From Streptococcus pseudoporcinus LQ 940-04 (lineage in GTDB: Bacteria > Bacillota > Bacilli > Lactobacillales > Streptococcaceae), in the NCBI RefSeq assembly GCF_000188035.1, contig NZ_AEUY02000005.1:682001-746000 (forward strand): DNA of 64,000 bases. The letters are read 5' to 3'. This document shows, in pieces, positions 11,321-19,704 of the stretch. The translations under genes and the position numbers were made by a program. The notes beneath the pieces are model-generated. The model made no database searches and was not told the origin of the DNA. It worked only from the letters and a program-made list of their open reading frames with translations. How positions within the stretch are numbered: the first letter of the stretch is position 1; every line of letters starts with the position of its first letter.

Positions 11321-11539
11321 CATTTACAAGATCTTGATATGACTTGACAAATATGTAAAGCTTCTATTAAGGAATGCACAGAGAGGAACCCCTCCTTATT
11401 GACTTTTAAGATCTATTTGCTAAAATAAATTTAGAAAAACTGTGATGGTCAAAGCTCATGGAAATTGTAAGCCTTTTTGTGTACAATTTTCGCGGGTTTT
11501 GGCTATTTTTCTTTATGTAATACTTAAGTGAGGGTGTCA

Positions 11540-11989
11540 ATGAATGATTTTAGATTTACTAAAGCACAGACAATAAGTTCAGTCAGAGCGACAGCTATCC
11601 TCGTTAGGAATGGTCAGATATTTTTAACAAGGGATAGCAAGGACCGTTATTATCCAATTGGAGGAGCCGTTCATGTCGGAGAAAGGACTGAAACAGCTGT
11701 TTCACGTGAAACGATGGAAGAGCTTGGTATAGAAATTATAGTAGAAAAGTTAGCATTCATCGTAGAGAATCATTTCTGGGATGAGGGGATTTATTGGCAT
11801 AATATTGAATTTCATTATATGGTTGCACCATCACAGGAGCCTGATTTACACCTGCAAGAAGGAACTAAAATTCAACTTTGTGAATGGATAGACATCAATA
11901 GACTGTCAGAAATTGATTTAGTTCCAGAGTTTTTAAAAGATAAGTTGCCGAATTGGGACGGACAATTAAAACATATCATCAATCAGTAA
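11540..11989 (+). CDS. Nudix hydrolase
   Basis: 149 residues from the preferred ATG. The Nudix box is complete: GGAVHVGERTETAVSRETME followed by ELGIEI gives G-x5-E-x7-RE-x2-EE-x-G. It would hydrolyse a nucleoside diphosphate linked to another group; the substrate cannot be told. A GTG at 11528 is in frame, but GAGGG just before the ATG at 11540 (spacing 5) supports the shorter protein. It ends 16 bp before mnmG. Confidence 0.85.
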   Translation: MNDFRFTKAQTISSVRATAILVRNGQIFLTRDSKDRYYPIGGAVHVGERTETAVSRETMEELGIEIIVEKLAFIVENHFWDEGIYWHNIEFHYMVAPSQEPDLHLQEGTKIQLCEWIDINRLSEIDLVPEFLKDKLPNWDGQLKHIINQ

Positions 11990-12005
11990 AAAAAGAGGAA
12001 TTTAA

Positions 12006-13907
12006 ATGGTACATGAATTTACAGAATCTTATGACGTCATTGTTGTAGGAGCGGGTCACGCTGGTGTTGAAGCTAGTTTAGCTACAGCTCGTATGGGTTG
12101 TAAAACCTTACTTGCCACTATTAACTTAGATATGCTTGCTTTTATGCCTTGTAATCCATCAATTGGAGGGTCAGCAAAAGGGATTGTTGTCCGTGAAATT
12201 GATGCCCTTGGTGGCGAGATGGGTAAGAATATTGATAAAACCTATATTCAAATGAAAATGCTGAATACTGGAAAAGGACCGGCAGTTCGTGCCCTTCGTG
12301 CTCAAGCTGATAAGGCTTTGTATGCTAGGGAAATGAAACATACCGTTGAAAACCAAGAGAATTTGACCCTCCGTCAGAGTATGATTGATGATATTTTGGT
12401 GGAAGATGGACAAGTGGTCGGTGTTTTGACAGCTACTGGTCAGAAATTTTCTGCTAAAGCAGTTGTCGTAACGACTGGAACAGCTTTAAGGGGAGAGATT
12501 ATTTTAGGTGATTTAAAATATTCTTCTGGACCTAATAATAGTTTGGCTTCTGTTACTTTAGCCGACAATTTAAAAAAGCTAGGCTTAGAAATTGGCCGTT
12601 TCAAAACAGGAACCCCCCCACGTGTTAAAGCGTCGTCAATTGATTATTCAGAAACAGAAATTCAGCCTGGTGATGATAAGCCAAACCACTTCTCATTCAT
12701 GTCTAAAGATGAGGATTATTTGAAGGATCAAGTTCCCTGTTGGTTAACGTATACTAACCAGAATAGTCACGATATTATTAATAAAAACCTTTATCGTGCG
12801 CCAATGTTTTCAGGGATTGTAAAAGGTGTTGGACCTCGCTATTGTCCATCAATTGAGGATAAAATTGTCCGTTTCGCTGATAAAGAGAGACATCAGTTAT
12901 TCTTGGAACCTGAAGGCCGTCATACAGAAGAAGTCTATGTTCAAGGACTTTCAACAAGTTTACCTGAAGATGTCCAAAAAGAGTTATTGCACTCGATTAA
13001 AGGTTTAGAAAATGCTGAAATGATGCGGACAGGATATGCCATTGAATATGATATTGTTCTCCCCCATCAATTGCGTGCAACGCTTGAAACCAAAGTTATT
13101 TCTGGCCTATTCACAGCTGGCCAAACTAATGGGACATCTGGTTACGAAGAGGCTGCCGGGCAAGGGATTATAGCTGGAATCAATGCTGCTCTTAAGGTAC
13201 AAGGTAAACCGGAACTCATTCTTAAAAGAAGTGATGCCTACATTGGGGTTATGATTGACGATTTGGTGACAAAAGGAACGCTCGAACCGTACCGTCTTTT
13301 GACTTCTCGTGCGGAGTATCGGTTGATTTTACGTCATGATAATGCAGATATGCGATTAACAGAAATTGGTCGTCAAATTGGACTTGTTGATAATGAAAGA
13401 TGGAGCGCTTTTGAAGCTAAGAAGAAACAATTTGAGAAAGAATTAAGACGTCTCGACAGTATCAAACTAAAACCTATTCGAGAGACCAATGAAAAAGTAG
13501 AAGCATTAGGGTTCAAGCCTTTAACTGATGCTATGACAGCTAAAGAATTTATGCGCCGTCCAGAAATTGATTATGCTACTGCTATTTCATTTATCGGTTC
13601 TGCTGATGAAAATCTAGATACTAAGGTTATTGAATTACTGGAAACAGAAATCAAGTATGAGGGTTACATCAATAAGGCTTTGGATCAAGTTGCAAAAATG
13701 AAACGAATGGAAGAAAAACGAATTCCAAAGAATATTGACTGGGATGCTATTGATTCTATAGCGACGGAAGCGCGTCAAAAATTTAAAAAAATTAACCCAG
13801 AAACAATTGGTCAAGCTAGCCGTATTTCGGGAGTTAACCCAGCCGATATATCTATCTTAATGGTCTATATTGAAGGAAATGGCAAAGCAAGAAGAAAGAC
13901 ACAATAG
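12006..13907 (+). CDS. mnmG: tRNA uridine-5-carboxymethylaminomethyl modification enzyme MnmG
   Basis: 633 residues. The FAD-binding Rossmann motif is at 15-20 (GAGHAG). The family stretches [13 protein letters not shown] and GTPPRVK, and a helical C-terminal tRNA-binding region, are visible. With MnmE (not in this window) it installs cmnm5 on U34 of tRNAs. AGAGGAATTTAA precedes the ATG. A terminator follows before gdpP. Also known as gidA. Confidence 0.97.
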   Translation: MVHEFTESYDVIVVGAGHAGVEASLATARMGCKTLLATINLDMLAFMPCNPSIGGSAKGIVVREIDALGGEMGKNIDKTYIQMKMLNTGKGPAVRALRAQADKALYAREMKHTVENQENLTLRQSMIDDILVEDGQVVGVLTATGQKFSAKAVVVTTGTALRGEIILGDLKYSSGPNNSLASVTLADNLKKLGLEIGRFKTGTPPRVKASSIDYSETEIQPGDDKPNHFSFMSKDEDYLKDQVPCWLTYTNQNSHDIINKNLYRAPMFSGIVKGVGPRYCPSIEDKIVRFADKERHQLFLEPEGRHTEEVYVQGLSTSLPEDVQKELLHSIKGLENAEMMRTGYAIEYDIVLPHQLRATLETKVISGLFTAGQTNGTSGYEEAAGQGIIAGINAALKVQGKPELILKRSDAYIGVMIDDLVTKGTLEPYRLLTSRAEYRLILRHDNADMRLTEIGRQIGLVDNERWSAFEAKKKQFEKELRRLDSIKLKPIRETNEKVEALGFKPLTDAMTAKEFMRRPEIDYATAISFIGSADENLDTKVIELLETEIKYEGYINKALDQVAKMKRMEEKRIPKNIDWDAIDSIATEARQKFKKINPETIGQASRISGVNPADISILMVYIEGNGKARRKTQ

Positions 13908-13937
13908 GTCACAAAAATGTAACCTTAATAGATAGGT

Positions 13938-13963
13938 AAAGCTCTGTATTTCAGGGCTTTTTT
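13938..13963 (+). terminator. Terminator after mnmG
   Basis: aaagctctg, 5-nt loop, cagggcttt followed by TTT: a 9-bp stem with one G-T type mismatch. It lies directly before the gdpP -10 element. Confidence 0.75.
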
Positions 13964-13964
13964 G

Positions 13965-13973
13965 TGATATAAT
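13965..13973 (+). promoter_or_regulatory. Extended -10 promoter of gdpP operon
   Basis: TGATATAAT ends 21 bp before the gdpP ATG; its -35 region would overlap the mnmG terminator. Confidence 0.6.
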
Positions 13974-13994
13974 AAGTCCTTAAGAGGTTATAGG

Positions 13995-15968
13995 ATGAAA
14001 AGATTTCGTTTTGAAACCATCCATTTAATGTTGATGGGTTTAATTTTATTTGGATTATTAGCACTCTGTGTCAGTATTGTTCAATCAAGAATGCTACTTC
14101 TGTTAGCTATTTTTTTGGTGCTTTTATTTATTATTGCACTTCTTTGGTATCAAAAAGAGATTCATGAATTATCTGATTTAAATCATATTGAAATTTTAAA
14201 TGAACAAACAGAGAATAATTTAAAATCATTACTGGATAAAATGCCTGTTGGGGTTGTTCAGTTTGATAAAGAAACTAACTTAGTTGAATGGTATAACCCT
14301 TATACTGAGCTAATCTTCACAAGTGAAGAGGGATTGTTTCAAAATCAAATGATTCACGATATTCTACTAGAGAAACGAAAAGGGAATATCTCTCAAACTT
14401 TTGAAGTTTCAGGAAATCGCTACACATCATATTTAGATGAAGATTCAGGTGTTTTTTATTTCTTTGATGCTTTTATAGGGAACCGTCAGACAATTGATGC
14501 CAGTATGTTGCGACCGGTTATTGGTATTATTTCAATTGACAACTATGACGAAATTACCGACAATTTAACGGATGCAGATATCTCAAAAATTAACAGCTTT
14601 ATTGCTAATTTTATTGCTGACTTTATGAATACTCGTCATATTTTTTATCGTCGCGTTAATATGGATCGCTATTATTTCTTTACAGATTATCAAAATTTGA
14701 AAGAGTTAATGGATAATAAATTTGCTATTTTGGAAGTTTTTCGAAAAGAAGCTCAGGAAAGACAATTGCGTTTAACATTGAGTATGGGGATTTCCTTCGG
14801 ACAAAAATACCACGACCAAATTGGCCAGGTAGCTTTAGAAAATTTAAATATTGCTTTGGTACGTGGTGGAGATCAGACTGTCATTCGAGAAAATGAAGAG
14901 GGTAAAACTCCAGTTTACTTTGGTGGTGGTTCTGTATCAACTGTTAAGCGCTCAAGAACTCGAACAAGAGCAATGATGACAGCCATTTCCGATCGTATTA
15001 AGACTGTTGACAATGTCTTCATTGTTGGTCATAAAAGGCTAGATATGGATGCTCTAGGAGCGTCAGTCGGTATGCAGTTTTTTGCTAGTAATATTATTGA
15101 TAATTCGTTTGCCGTTTATGAGCCAGACGATATGGCCCATGATATTGAAAGGGCTATAGAAAGGCTACAAGCCGATGGGAAAACTCGTTTAATCAGTGTC
15201 ACTCATGCTATGCGCTTAGTCACAAAGAATTCACTTCTAGTTATGGTAGATCATTCGAAAACATCATTAACACTATCTAAAGCATTCTATGAGATGTTCG
15301 AAGATGTTATTATTGTAGACCATCATAGAAGAGATGACGATTTTCCAGAGAATGCTATCTTGACCTTTATTGAAAGTGGTGCCAGCAGTGCTGCCGAACT
15401 AGTTACAGAGCTAATCCAATTCCAAAATGACAAGAAGAGACTTAGCAAGGTTCAGGCTAGTATCTTGATGGCAGGAATTATGCTTGATACTAAGAATTTT
15501 TCTACTCGAGTTACCAGTAGGACGTTTGATGTTGCTAGTTATTTGCGAAACAAAGGCAGTGATAGTGTCGAAATTCAACAAATATCAGCTACTGATTTTA
15601 ATGAGTATAAACAGGTTAATGAAATTATACTCCGTGGTGAACGTATCTGTGACAATATTATTGTGGGAACAGGTATCGAAAATCATATATACACTAACGT
15701 TATTGCAAGTAAGGCAGCGGATACTCTCTTGTCTATGGCAGGAATTGAGGCCAGTTTTGCAATGGTTCAGACCCAAAGTGATAAATTTGTTATCTCTGCT
15801 CGAAGTAGGAGTAAAATAAATGTTCAACGCATAATGGAAAGGTTAGGCGGTGGAGGACATTTTAATCTAGCTGCCTGTCAAATTGAAAGCCAACATTTTG
15901 ACGATGTAAAACAATTATTGATTGAGACAATTGAAAATACATTAAAAGAAACGAATGAGGTAGAATAA
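13995..15968 (+). CDS. gdpP: Cyclic-di-AMP phosphodiesterase GdpP (DHH family)
   Basis: 657 residues. Two transmembrane segments lie within residues 11-51, then a PAS-like domain (about 75-160), a degenerate GGDEF domain (about 170-300) and DHH-DHHA1 domains. Metal-binding residues are visible at H346, D350, D352, D419 and D442-H443-H444; GGGGHFNLAACQ is the DHHA1 motif. GdpP degrades c-di-AMP to pApA and so affects wall, osmotic and beta-lactam responses. AAGAGG precedes the ATG. The rplI ATG follows the stop codon directly, with no spacer. Confidence 0.96.
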   Translation: MKRFRFETIHLMLMGLILFGLLALCVSIVQSRMLLLLAIFLVLLFIIALLWYQKEIHELSDLNHIEILNEQTENNLKSLLDKMPVGVVQFDKETNLVEWYNPYTELIFTSEEGLFQNQMIHDILLEKRKGNISQTFEVSGNRYTSYLDEDSGVFYFFDAFIGNRQTIDASMLRPVIGIISIDNYDEITDNLTDADISKINSFIANFIADFMNTRHIFYRRVNMDRYYFFTDYQNLKELMDNKFAILEVFRKEAQERQLRLTLSMGISFGQKYHDQIGQVALENLNIALVRGGDQTVIRENEEGKTPVYFGGGSVSTVKRSRTRTRAMMTAISDRIKTVDNVFIVGHKRLDMDALGASVGMQFFASNIIDNSFAVYEPDDMAHDIERAIERLQADGKTRLISVTHAMRLVTKNSLLVMVDHSKTSLTLSKAFYEMFEDVIIVDHHRRDDDFPENAILTFIESGASSAAELVTELIQFQNDKKRLSKVQASILMAGIMLDTKNFSTRVTSRTFDVASYLRNKGSDSVEIQQISATDFNEYKQVNEIILRGERICDNIIVGTGIENHIYTNVIASKAADTLLSMAGIEASFAMVQTQSDKFVISARSRSKINVQRIMERLGGGGHFNLAACQIESQHFDDVKQLLIETIENTLKETNEVE

Positions 15969-16421
15969 ATGAAGGTTATTTTTTTAGAAGATGTTAAAGG
16001 TAAAGGGAAAAAAGGACAAATAAAAGAAGTCCCTACAGGTTATGCCCAGAATTTTCTTATTAAAAAAAATCTAGCGAAAGAAGCAACAAGCCAATCAATT
16101 GGTGAACTGAAAGGTAAGCAAAAAGCTGAAGAAAAAGCTCAAGCTGAACTCCTTGCAGAAGCCCAAGCTACAAAAAAAGCGCTTGATGATGAGAAAACAG
16201 TTGTTTCTTTTACTGAAAAAGTTGGTCCTGATGGGAGAACTTTTGGTTCCATTACGGCAAAGAAAATTGCTGAAGAGTTAAAAAAACAGTTCAATATTAG
16301 TGTTGATAAGAGACATATTGACTTGGATCATCCAATTAGAGCAATTGGCTTAATGGAAGTTCCTGTTAAATTACATAAAGAAGTTAAAGCAGAAATTAAA
16401 TTAAAAGTTGATCAGGCTTAG
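15969..16421 (+). CDS. rplI: 50S ribosomal protein L9
   Basis: 150 residues. The N-terminal L9 signature ([20 protein letters not shown]) is followed by the long alpha-helix rich in Lys, Glu and Ala, then the C-terminal rRNA-binding domain. The ATG directly follows the gdpP stop codon, indicating translational coupling. dnaB follows 37 bp later, the usual gdpP-rplI-dnaB order of Firmicutes. Confidence 0.97.
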   Translation: MKVIFLEDVKGKGKKGQIKEVPTGYAQNFLIKKNLAKEATSQSIGELKGKQKAEEKAQAELLAEAQATKKALDDEKTVVSFTEKVGPDGRTFGSITAKKIAEELKKQFNISVDKRHIDLDHPIRAIGLMEVPVKLHKEVKAEIKLKVDQA

Positions 16422-16458
16422 GCTCTTGATTACTTAATTAGAAGTGGAGGTGTAAGAG

Positions 16459-17820
16459 TTGCCTGAAGTACCAGAATTAAGAGTTCAGCCGCAAGATTTA
16501 CTAGCAGAACAATCTGTCTTAGGCTCAATATTTATTTCGCCGGATAAACTCATCACAGTTAGAGAATTTATTAGTCCCGACGATTTTTATAAATATTCTC
16601 ATAAAATTATCTTTCGGGCAATGATTACCCTTAGTGACCGGAATGATGCTATTGATGCCACTACAGTTCGAACTATTTTAGACAACCAGGGAGATTTACA
16701 AAATATTGGTGGCTTGTCCTATATTGTTGAACTTGTCAATAGTGTCCCAACTAGTGCAAATGCGGAATATTATGCCAAGATAGTCGCGGAAAAAGCTATG
16801 CTCCGAGACATTATTTCGAGGTTGACAGACACTGTAAACTTAGCATATGAAGGGGCCTCTGATTCTGAGGATATTATTGCTGGGGCGGAAAAAGCATTAA
16901 TTGAAATTAATGAACATAGCAACCGAAGTGGCTTTAGAAAAATTTCAGATGTTTTAAAAGTTAATTATGAAAATCTTGAAATTCGTTCTAAACAAACAAC
17001 AGATGTCACAGGACTTCCAACCGGTTTTCGAGATCTGGACAAGATTACAACCGGTCTACATCCTGATCAACTCATTATTCTTGCAGCACGTCCAGCTGTT
17101 GGTAAAACAGCCTTTGTACTCAATATTGCTCAAAATGTTGGAACTAAACAGAAACAAGCGGTTGCCATTTTCTCTTTAGAGATGGGTGCGGAGAGCTTGG
17201 TTGACCGGATGCTTGCAGCGGAAGGCATGGTGGATTCTCATAACCTAAGAACGGGACAATTAACAGAGCAGGATTGGAATAATGTAACGATAGCTCAAGG
17301 GGCACTTGCAGAGGCTCCTATTTATATTGATGATACACCGGGTATAAAGATTACTGAAATTCGTGCTAGAGCACGTAAGCTTTCTCAAGAAGTAGAAGAC
17401 GGATTAGGGCTTATTGTTATTGACTATCTTCAGTTAATAACAGGAACTAAGCCAGAAAATCGACAGCAAGAAGTTTCAGATATATCACGTCAACTTAAAA
17501 TATTAGCTAAAGAGTTAAAAGTTCCTGTCATAGCACTTAGCCAATTATCGCGTGGTGTTGAACAAAGACAAGATAAGAGACCAGTATTGTCAGATATCCG
17601 TGAATCAGGATCAATTGAGCAAGACGCTGATATTGTTGCTTTTTTATACCGGGATGATTACTATCGTAAAGAAGGCGAAGAATCTGAAGATACTATAGAA
17701 GACAATACAATCGAAGTTATTTTAGAAAAAAACCGTTCTGGAGCGCGTGGAACCGTAAAATTAATGTTCCAAAAAGAATATAATAAGTTTTCAACCATTG
17801 CACAATTTGAAGAGAGATAA
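16459..17820 (+). CDS. dnaB: Replicative DNA helicase
   Basis: 453 residues with a TTG start 8 nt after GGAGG. The N-terminal DnaB domain (about 10-115) precedes the RecA-like C-terminal domain with Walker A ARPAVGKTAF around 210-219, the VIDYLQL Walker B and the ALSQLSRGVE motif. It unwinds DNA at the fork. Its place after rplI and before veg is conserved in streptococci. Confidence 0.97.
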   Translation: MPEVPELRVQPQDLLAEQSVLGSIFISPDKLITVREFISPDDFYKYSHKIIFRAMITLSDRNDAIDATTVRTILDNQGDLQNIGGLSYIVELVNSVPTSANAEYYAKIVAEKAMLRDIISRLTDTVNLAYEGASDSEDIIAGAEKALIEINEHSNRSGFRKISDVLKVNYENLEIRSKQTTDVTGLPTGFRDLDKITTGLHPDQLIILAARPAVGKTAFVLNIAQNVGTKQKQAVAIFSLEMGAESLVDRMLAAEGMVDSHNLRTGQLTEQDWNNVTIAQGALAEAPIYIDDTPGIKITEIRARARKLSQEVEDGLGLIVIDYLQLITGTKPENRQQEVSDISRQLKILAKELKVPVIALSQLSRGVEQRQDKRPVLSDIRESGSIEQDADIVAFLYRDDYYRKEGEESEDTIEDNTIEVILEKNRSGARGTVKLMFQKEYNKFSTIAQFEER

Positions 17821-17832
17821 GAGGAGTAGAGT

Positions 17833-18105
17833 ATGAGTGACGCATTTGCAGATGTTGCAAAAATGAAAAAAATTAAAGAAGATATTAAAGCTCATGAAGG
17901 TCAGTTAGTGGAATTGACCTTGGAAAACGGTAGAAAAAGAGAAAAAAATAAAATTGGTCGTTTGATAGAAGTTTATAGTTCTTTATTTATTATTGAATAT
18001 AATGACAACGCTGGTCAATCTGGAGGTTATAACAATACCTATGTTGAATCTTACACCTATTCAGACATTCTAACAGAAAAAACCTTAATTAGGTATTTAG
18101 ATTAA
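17833..18105 (+). CDS. veg: Veg family protein
   Basis: 90 residues with the Veg/DUF1021 pattern (KMKKIKEDIKAHEGQLVELT and NGRKREKNKIGRLIEVYSSL). In Bacillus, Veg influences biofilm-matrix gene control; the molecular role is not well defined. AGAGGAGTAGAGT precedes the ATG, and it lies 12 bp after dnaB, so it is likely in the same operon. Confidence 0.9.
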   Translation: MSDAFADVAKMKKIKEDIKAHEGQLVELTLENGRKREKNKIGRLIEVYSSLFIIEYNDNAGQSGGYNNTYVESYTYSDILTEKTLIRYLD

Positions 18106-18142
18106 AAAGGGGTGTAAGAAGTAGCTAAATTTTAAAATATGA

Positions 18143-18171
18143 TTTACAGATGCTGATAATCATGTTATAAT
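18143..18171 (+). promoter_or_regulatory. rpsD promoter
   Basis: -35 TTTACA (18143-18148), 17-bp spacer, -10 TATAAT (18166-18171) preceded by TGT. A strong consensus site leaving a leader of about 150 nt before rpsD. Confidence 0.85.
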
Positions 18172-18178
18172 AAAGCTT

Positions 18179-18326
18179 GTGTGAAATAATAGCAGAAAAA
18201 TATGAAGCTCGTCAACAGGTGGTTATCTATTCAAGTAACCTTTGCTGTTTAGGTGAAAACTCTCTGCACGAATCAGGATTTTTCAAACAGTTATTTCCTC
18301 AAAATATTTAGAGGAGGACATTAAAT
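18179..18326 (+). promoter_or_regulatory. Structured 5' leader of rpsD, probable S4 autoregulatory element
   Basis: The leader contains a long interrupted hairpin: AACAG and GGTTA pair with TAACC and CTGTT across an internal loop (about 18213-18250). Firmicutes S4 genes are known to be autoregulated through leader RNA; equating this leader with that mechanism is inference from position and length. It ends in AGAGGAGG, the rpsD ribosome binding site. Confidence 0.5.
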
Positions 18327-18938
18327 ATGTCACGTTATACTGGTCCATCATGGAAACAATCACGTCGCCTTGGCTTATCACTTACAGGTACAGGTAAAGA
18401 ATTGGCACGTCGTAACTACGTACCAGGTCAACACGGTCCTAACAACCGTGGTAAACTTTCAGAGTACGGTCTACAACTTGCTGAAAAACAAAAATTACGT
18501 TTTTCTTACGGTTTAGGTGAAAAACAATTCCGTAACTTGTTCGTACAAGCTACAAAAATCAAAGAAGGAACTCTTGGTTTCAACTTTATGGTTCTTTTAG
18601 AACGTCGTCTTGACAATGTTGTTTACCGTTTAGGTCTTGCAACTACTCGTCGTCAAGCACGTCAATTTGTTAACCATGGTCATATCCTTGTTGATGGCAA
18701 ACGTGTTGATATTCCTTCATACCGTGTTGAACCTGGCCAAGTCATTTCAGTTCGCGAAAAATCAATGAAAGTTCCTGCAATCCTTGAAGCTGTAGAAGCT
18801 ACACTTGGACGTCCAGCATTCGTATCATTTGACGCAGAAAAACTTGAAGGTTCATTGACGCGCTTACCAGAACGCGATGAAATCAATCCAGAAATTAACG
18901 AAGCACTTGTCGTTGAATTCTACAACAAAATGCTTTAA
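18327..18938 (+). CDS. rpsD: 30S ribosomal protein S4
   Basis: 203 residues, full length. The N-terminal [13 protein letters not shown] and the S4 RNA-binding domain (about 93-155, [20 protein letters not shown]) are clear. It lacks the N-terminal Cys zinc cluster, as in many Firmicutes S4 proteins. Synonymous codon choice looks highly expressed. AGAGGAGG precedes the ATG and a terminator follows. Confidence 0.98.
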   Translation: MSRYTGPSWKQSRRLGLSLTGTGKELARRNYVPGQHGPNNRGKLSEYGLQLAEKQKLRFSYGLGEKQFRNLFVQATKIKEGTLGFNFMVLLERRLDNVVYRLGLATTRRQARQFVNHGHILVDGKRVDIPSYRVEPGQVISVREKSMKVPAILEAVEATLGRPAFVSFDAEKLEGSLTRLPERDEINPEINEALVVEFYNKML

Positions 18939-18957
18939 TTCTTACATTGAATACTTT

Positions 18958-18984
18958 AAAAGCCTATTTAATAGGCTTTTTTTT
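18958..18984 (+). terminator. Terminator after rpsD
   Basis: 10-bp stem aaaagcctat/ataggctttt with a 3-nt loop followed by TTTT. Confidence 0.92.
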
Positions 18985-19034
18985 GATGGCTTGACTAAGG
19001 AAAAATGAGATAGAAAAACAGTCCTTTTTTGGGA

Positions 19035-19574
19035 TTATTTTGACCGACTAAGCATTTTTAAGACAAAATCAGTCATTTGTTGAGGAGTTTCTTTTTTTCC
19101 TCTAGCAATCCAGGTCTGGCAAGTACCAAAGAAAGCGTAAGCTAAGTAAATACTTTGATAATCTAGTTCAATTTTTGACATTCCTTCCTTTGCAAGTCGT
19201 TCGTGCAATTCCGATGAAATTAAAATCCGGACCTTGTTAATGATAAAGTTCTGAAGTTCTTTAGTTCCATTTGATGAAATGAGAGCAGATAATAGTTTTT
19301 CACGTGATAAGAAAGTGAATACTTCTAAAAAAGTTTGCTGGTTATCTTCATAATCTTTATCAAAAATATACTCAAGCTGATGAAATAAGGTTTGTTGGTA
19401 ACTATCAATCATTTCGTATTTATCACGGTAATGCGTGTAGAAGCTGGATCGGCTGATACCTGCTGTTTCCGCTAACTCAGTTGTTGAAATATCGTCAAAG
19501 CTCTCTTTATTTAAGAGTTTAACCATTGCATCTAATAAGGCTCGTTTTGTATTTTCTTTGCGGTTATTCTGCAT
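19035..19574 (-). CDS. TetR/AcrR-family transcriptional regulator
   Basis: 179 residues from the chosen start. N-terminal TetR helix-turn-helix (KRALLDAMVKLLNKESFDDI, then STTELAETAGISRSSFYTHY) and a helical C-terminal ligand domain. The frame is open 60 codons further upstream, but AAAGGAG lies 6-7 nt before the ATG at 19574 and the longer version would overlap the yhgE start. It is divergent from the YhgE/Pip gene and probably controls it. Confidence 0.88.
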   Translation of the reverse strand: MQNNRKENTKRALLDAMVKLLNKESFDDISTTELAETAGISRSSFYTHYRDKYEMIDSYQQTLFHQLEYIFDKDYEDNQQTFLEVFTFLSREKLLSALISSNGTKELQNFIINKVRILISSELHERLAKEGMSKIELDYQSIYLAYAFFGTCQTWIARGKKETPQQMTDFVLKMLSRSK

Positions 19575-19591
19575 CAAGTTCTCCTTTTTGA

Positions 19592-19607
19592 ACATTTTGG
19601 ACAATGT
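19592..19607. promoter_or_regulatory. Candidate TetR operator
   Basis: Inverted repeat ACATT-N6-AATGT between tetR and yhgE, inside the tetR leader and 22 bp upstream of the yhgE -35. Short, so tentative. Confidence 0.3.
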
Positions 19608-19629
19608 GTCTAAATTCAACCGTAATTTC

Positions 19630-19657
19630 TTGAGTTTTTTTTGCTTCAATGTATAAT
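19630..19657 (+). promoter_or_regulatory. Promoter of the YhgE/Pip gene
   Basis: -35 TTGAGT (19630-19635), 16-bp spacer, -10 TATAAT (19652-19657). Confidence 0.65.
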
Positions 19658-19704
19658 ATATTTTATCATAAAATGAATTAAGTACAATTGTTTGAGGAGT
19701 AAAA

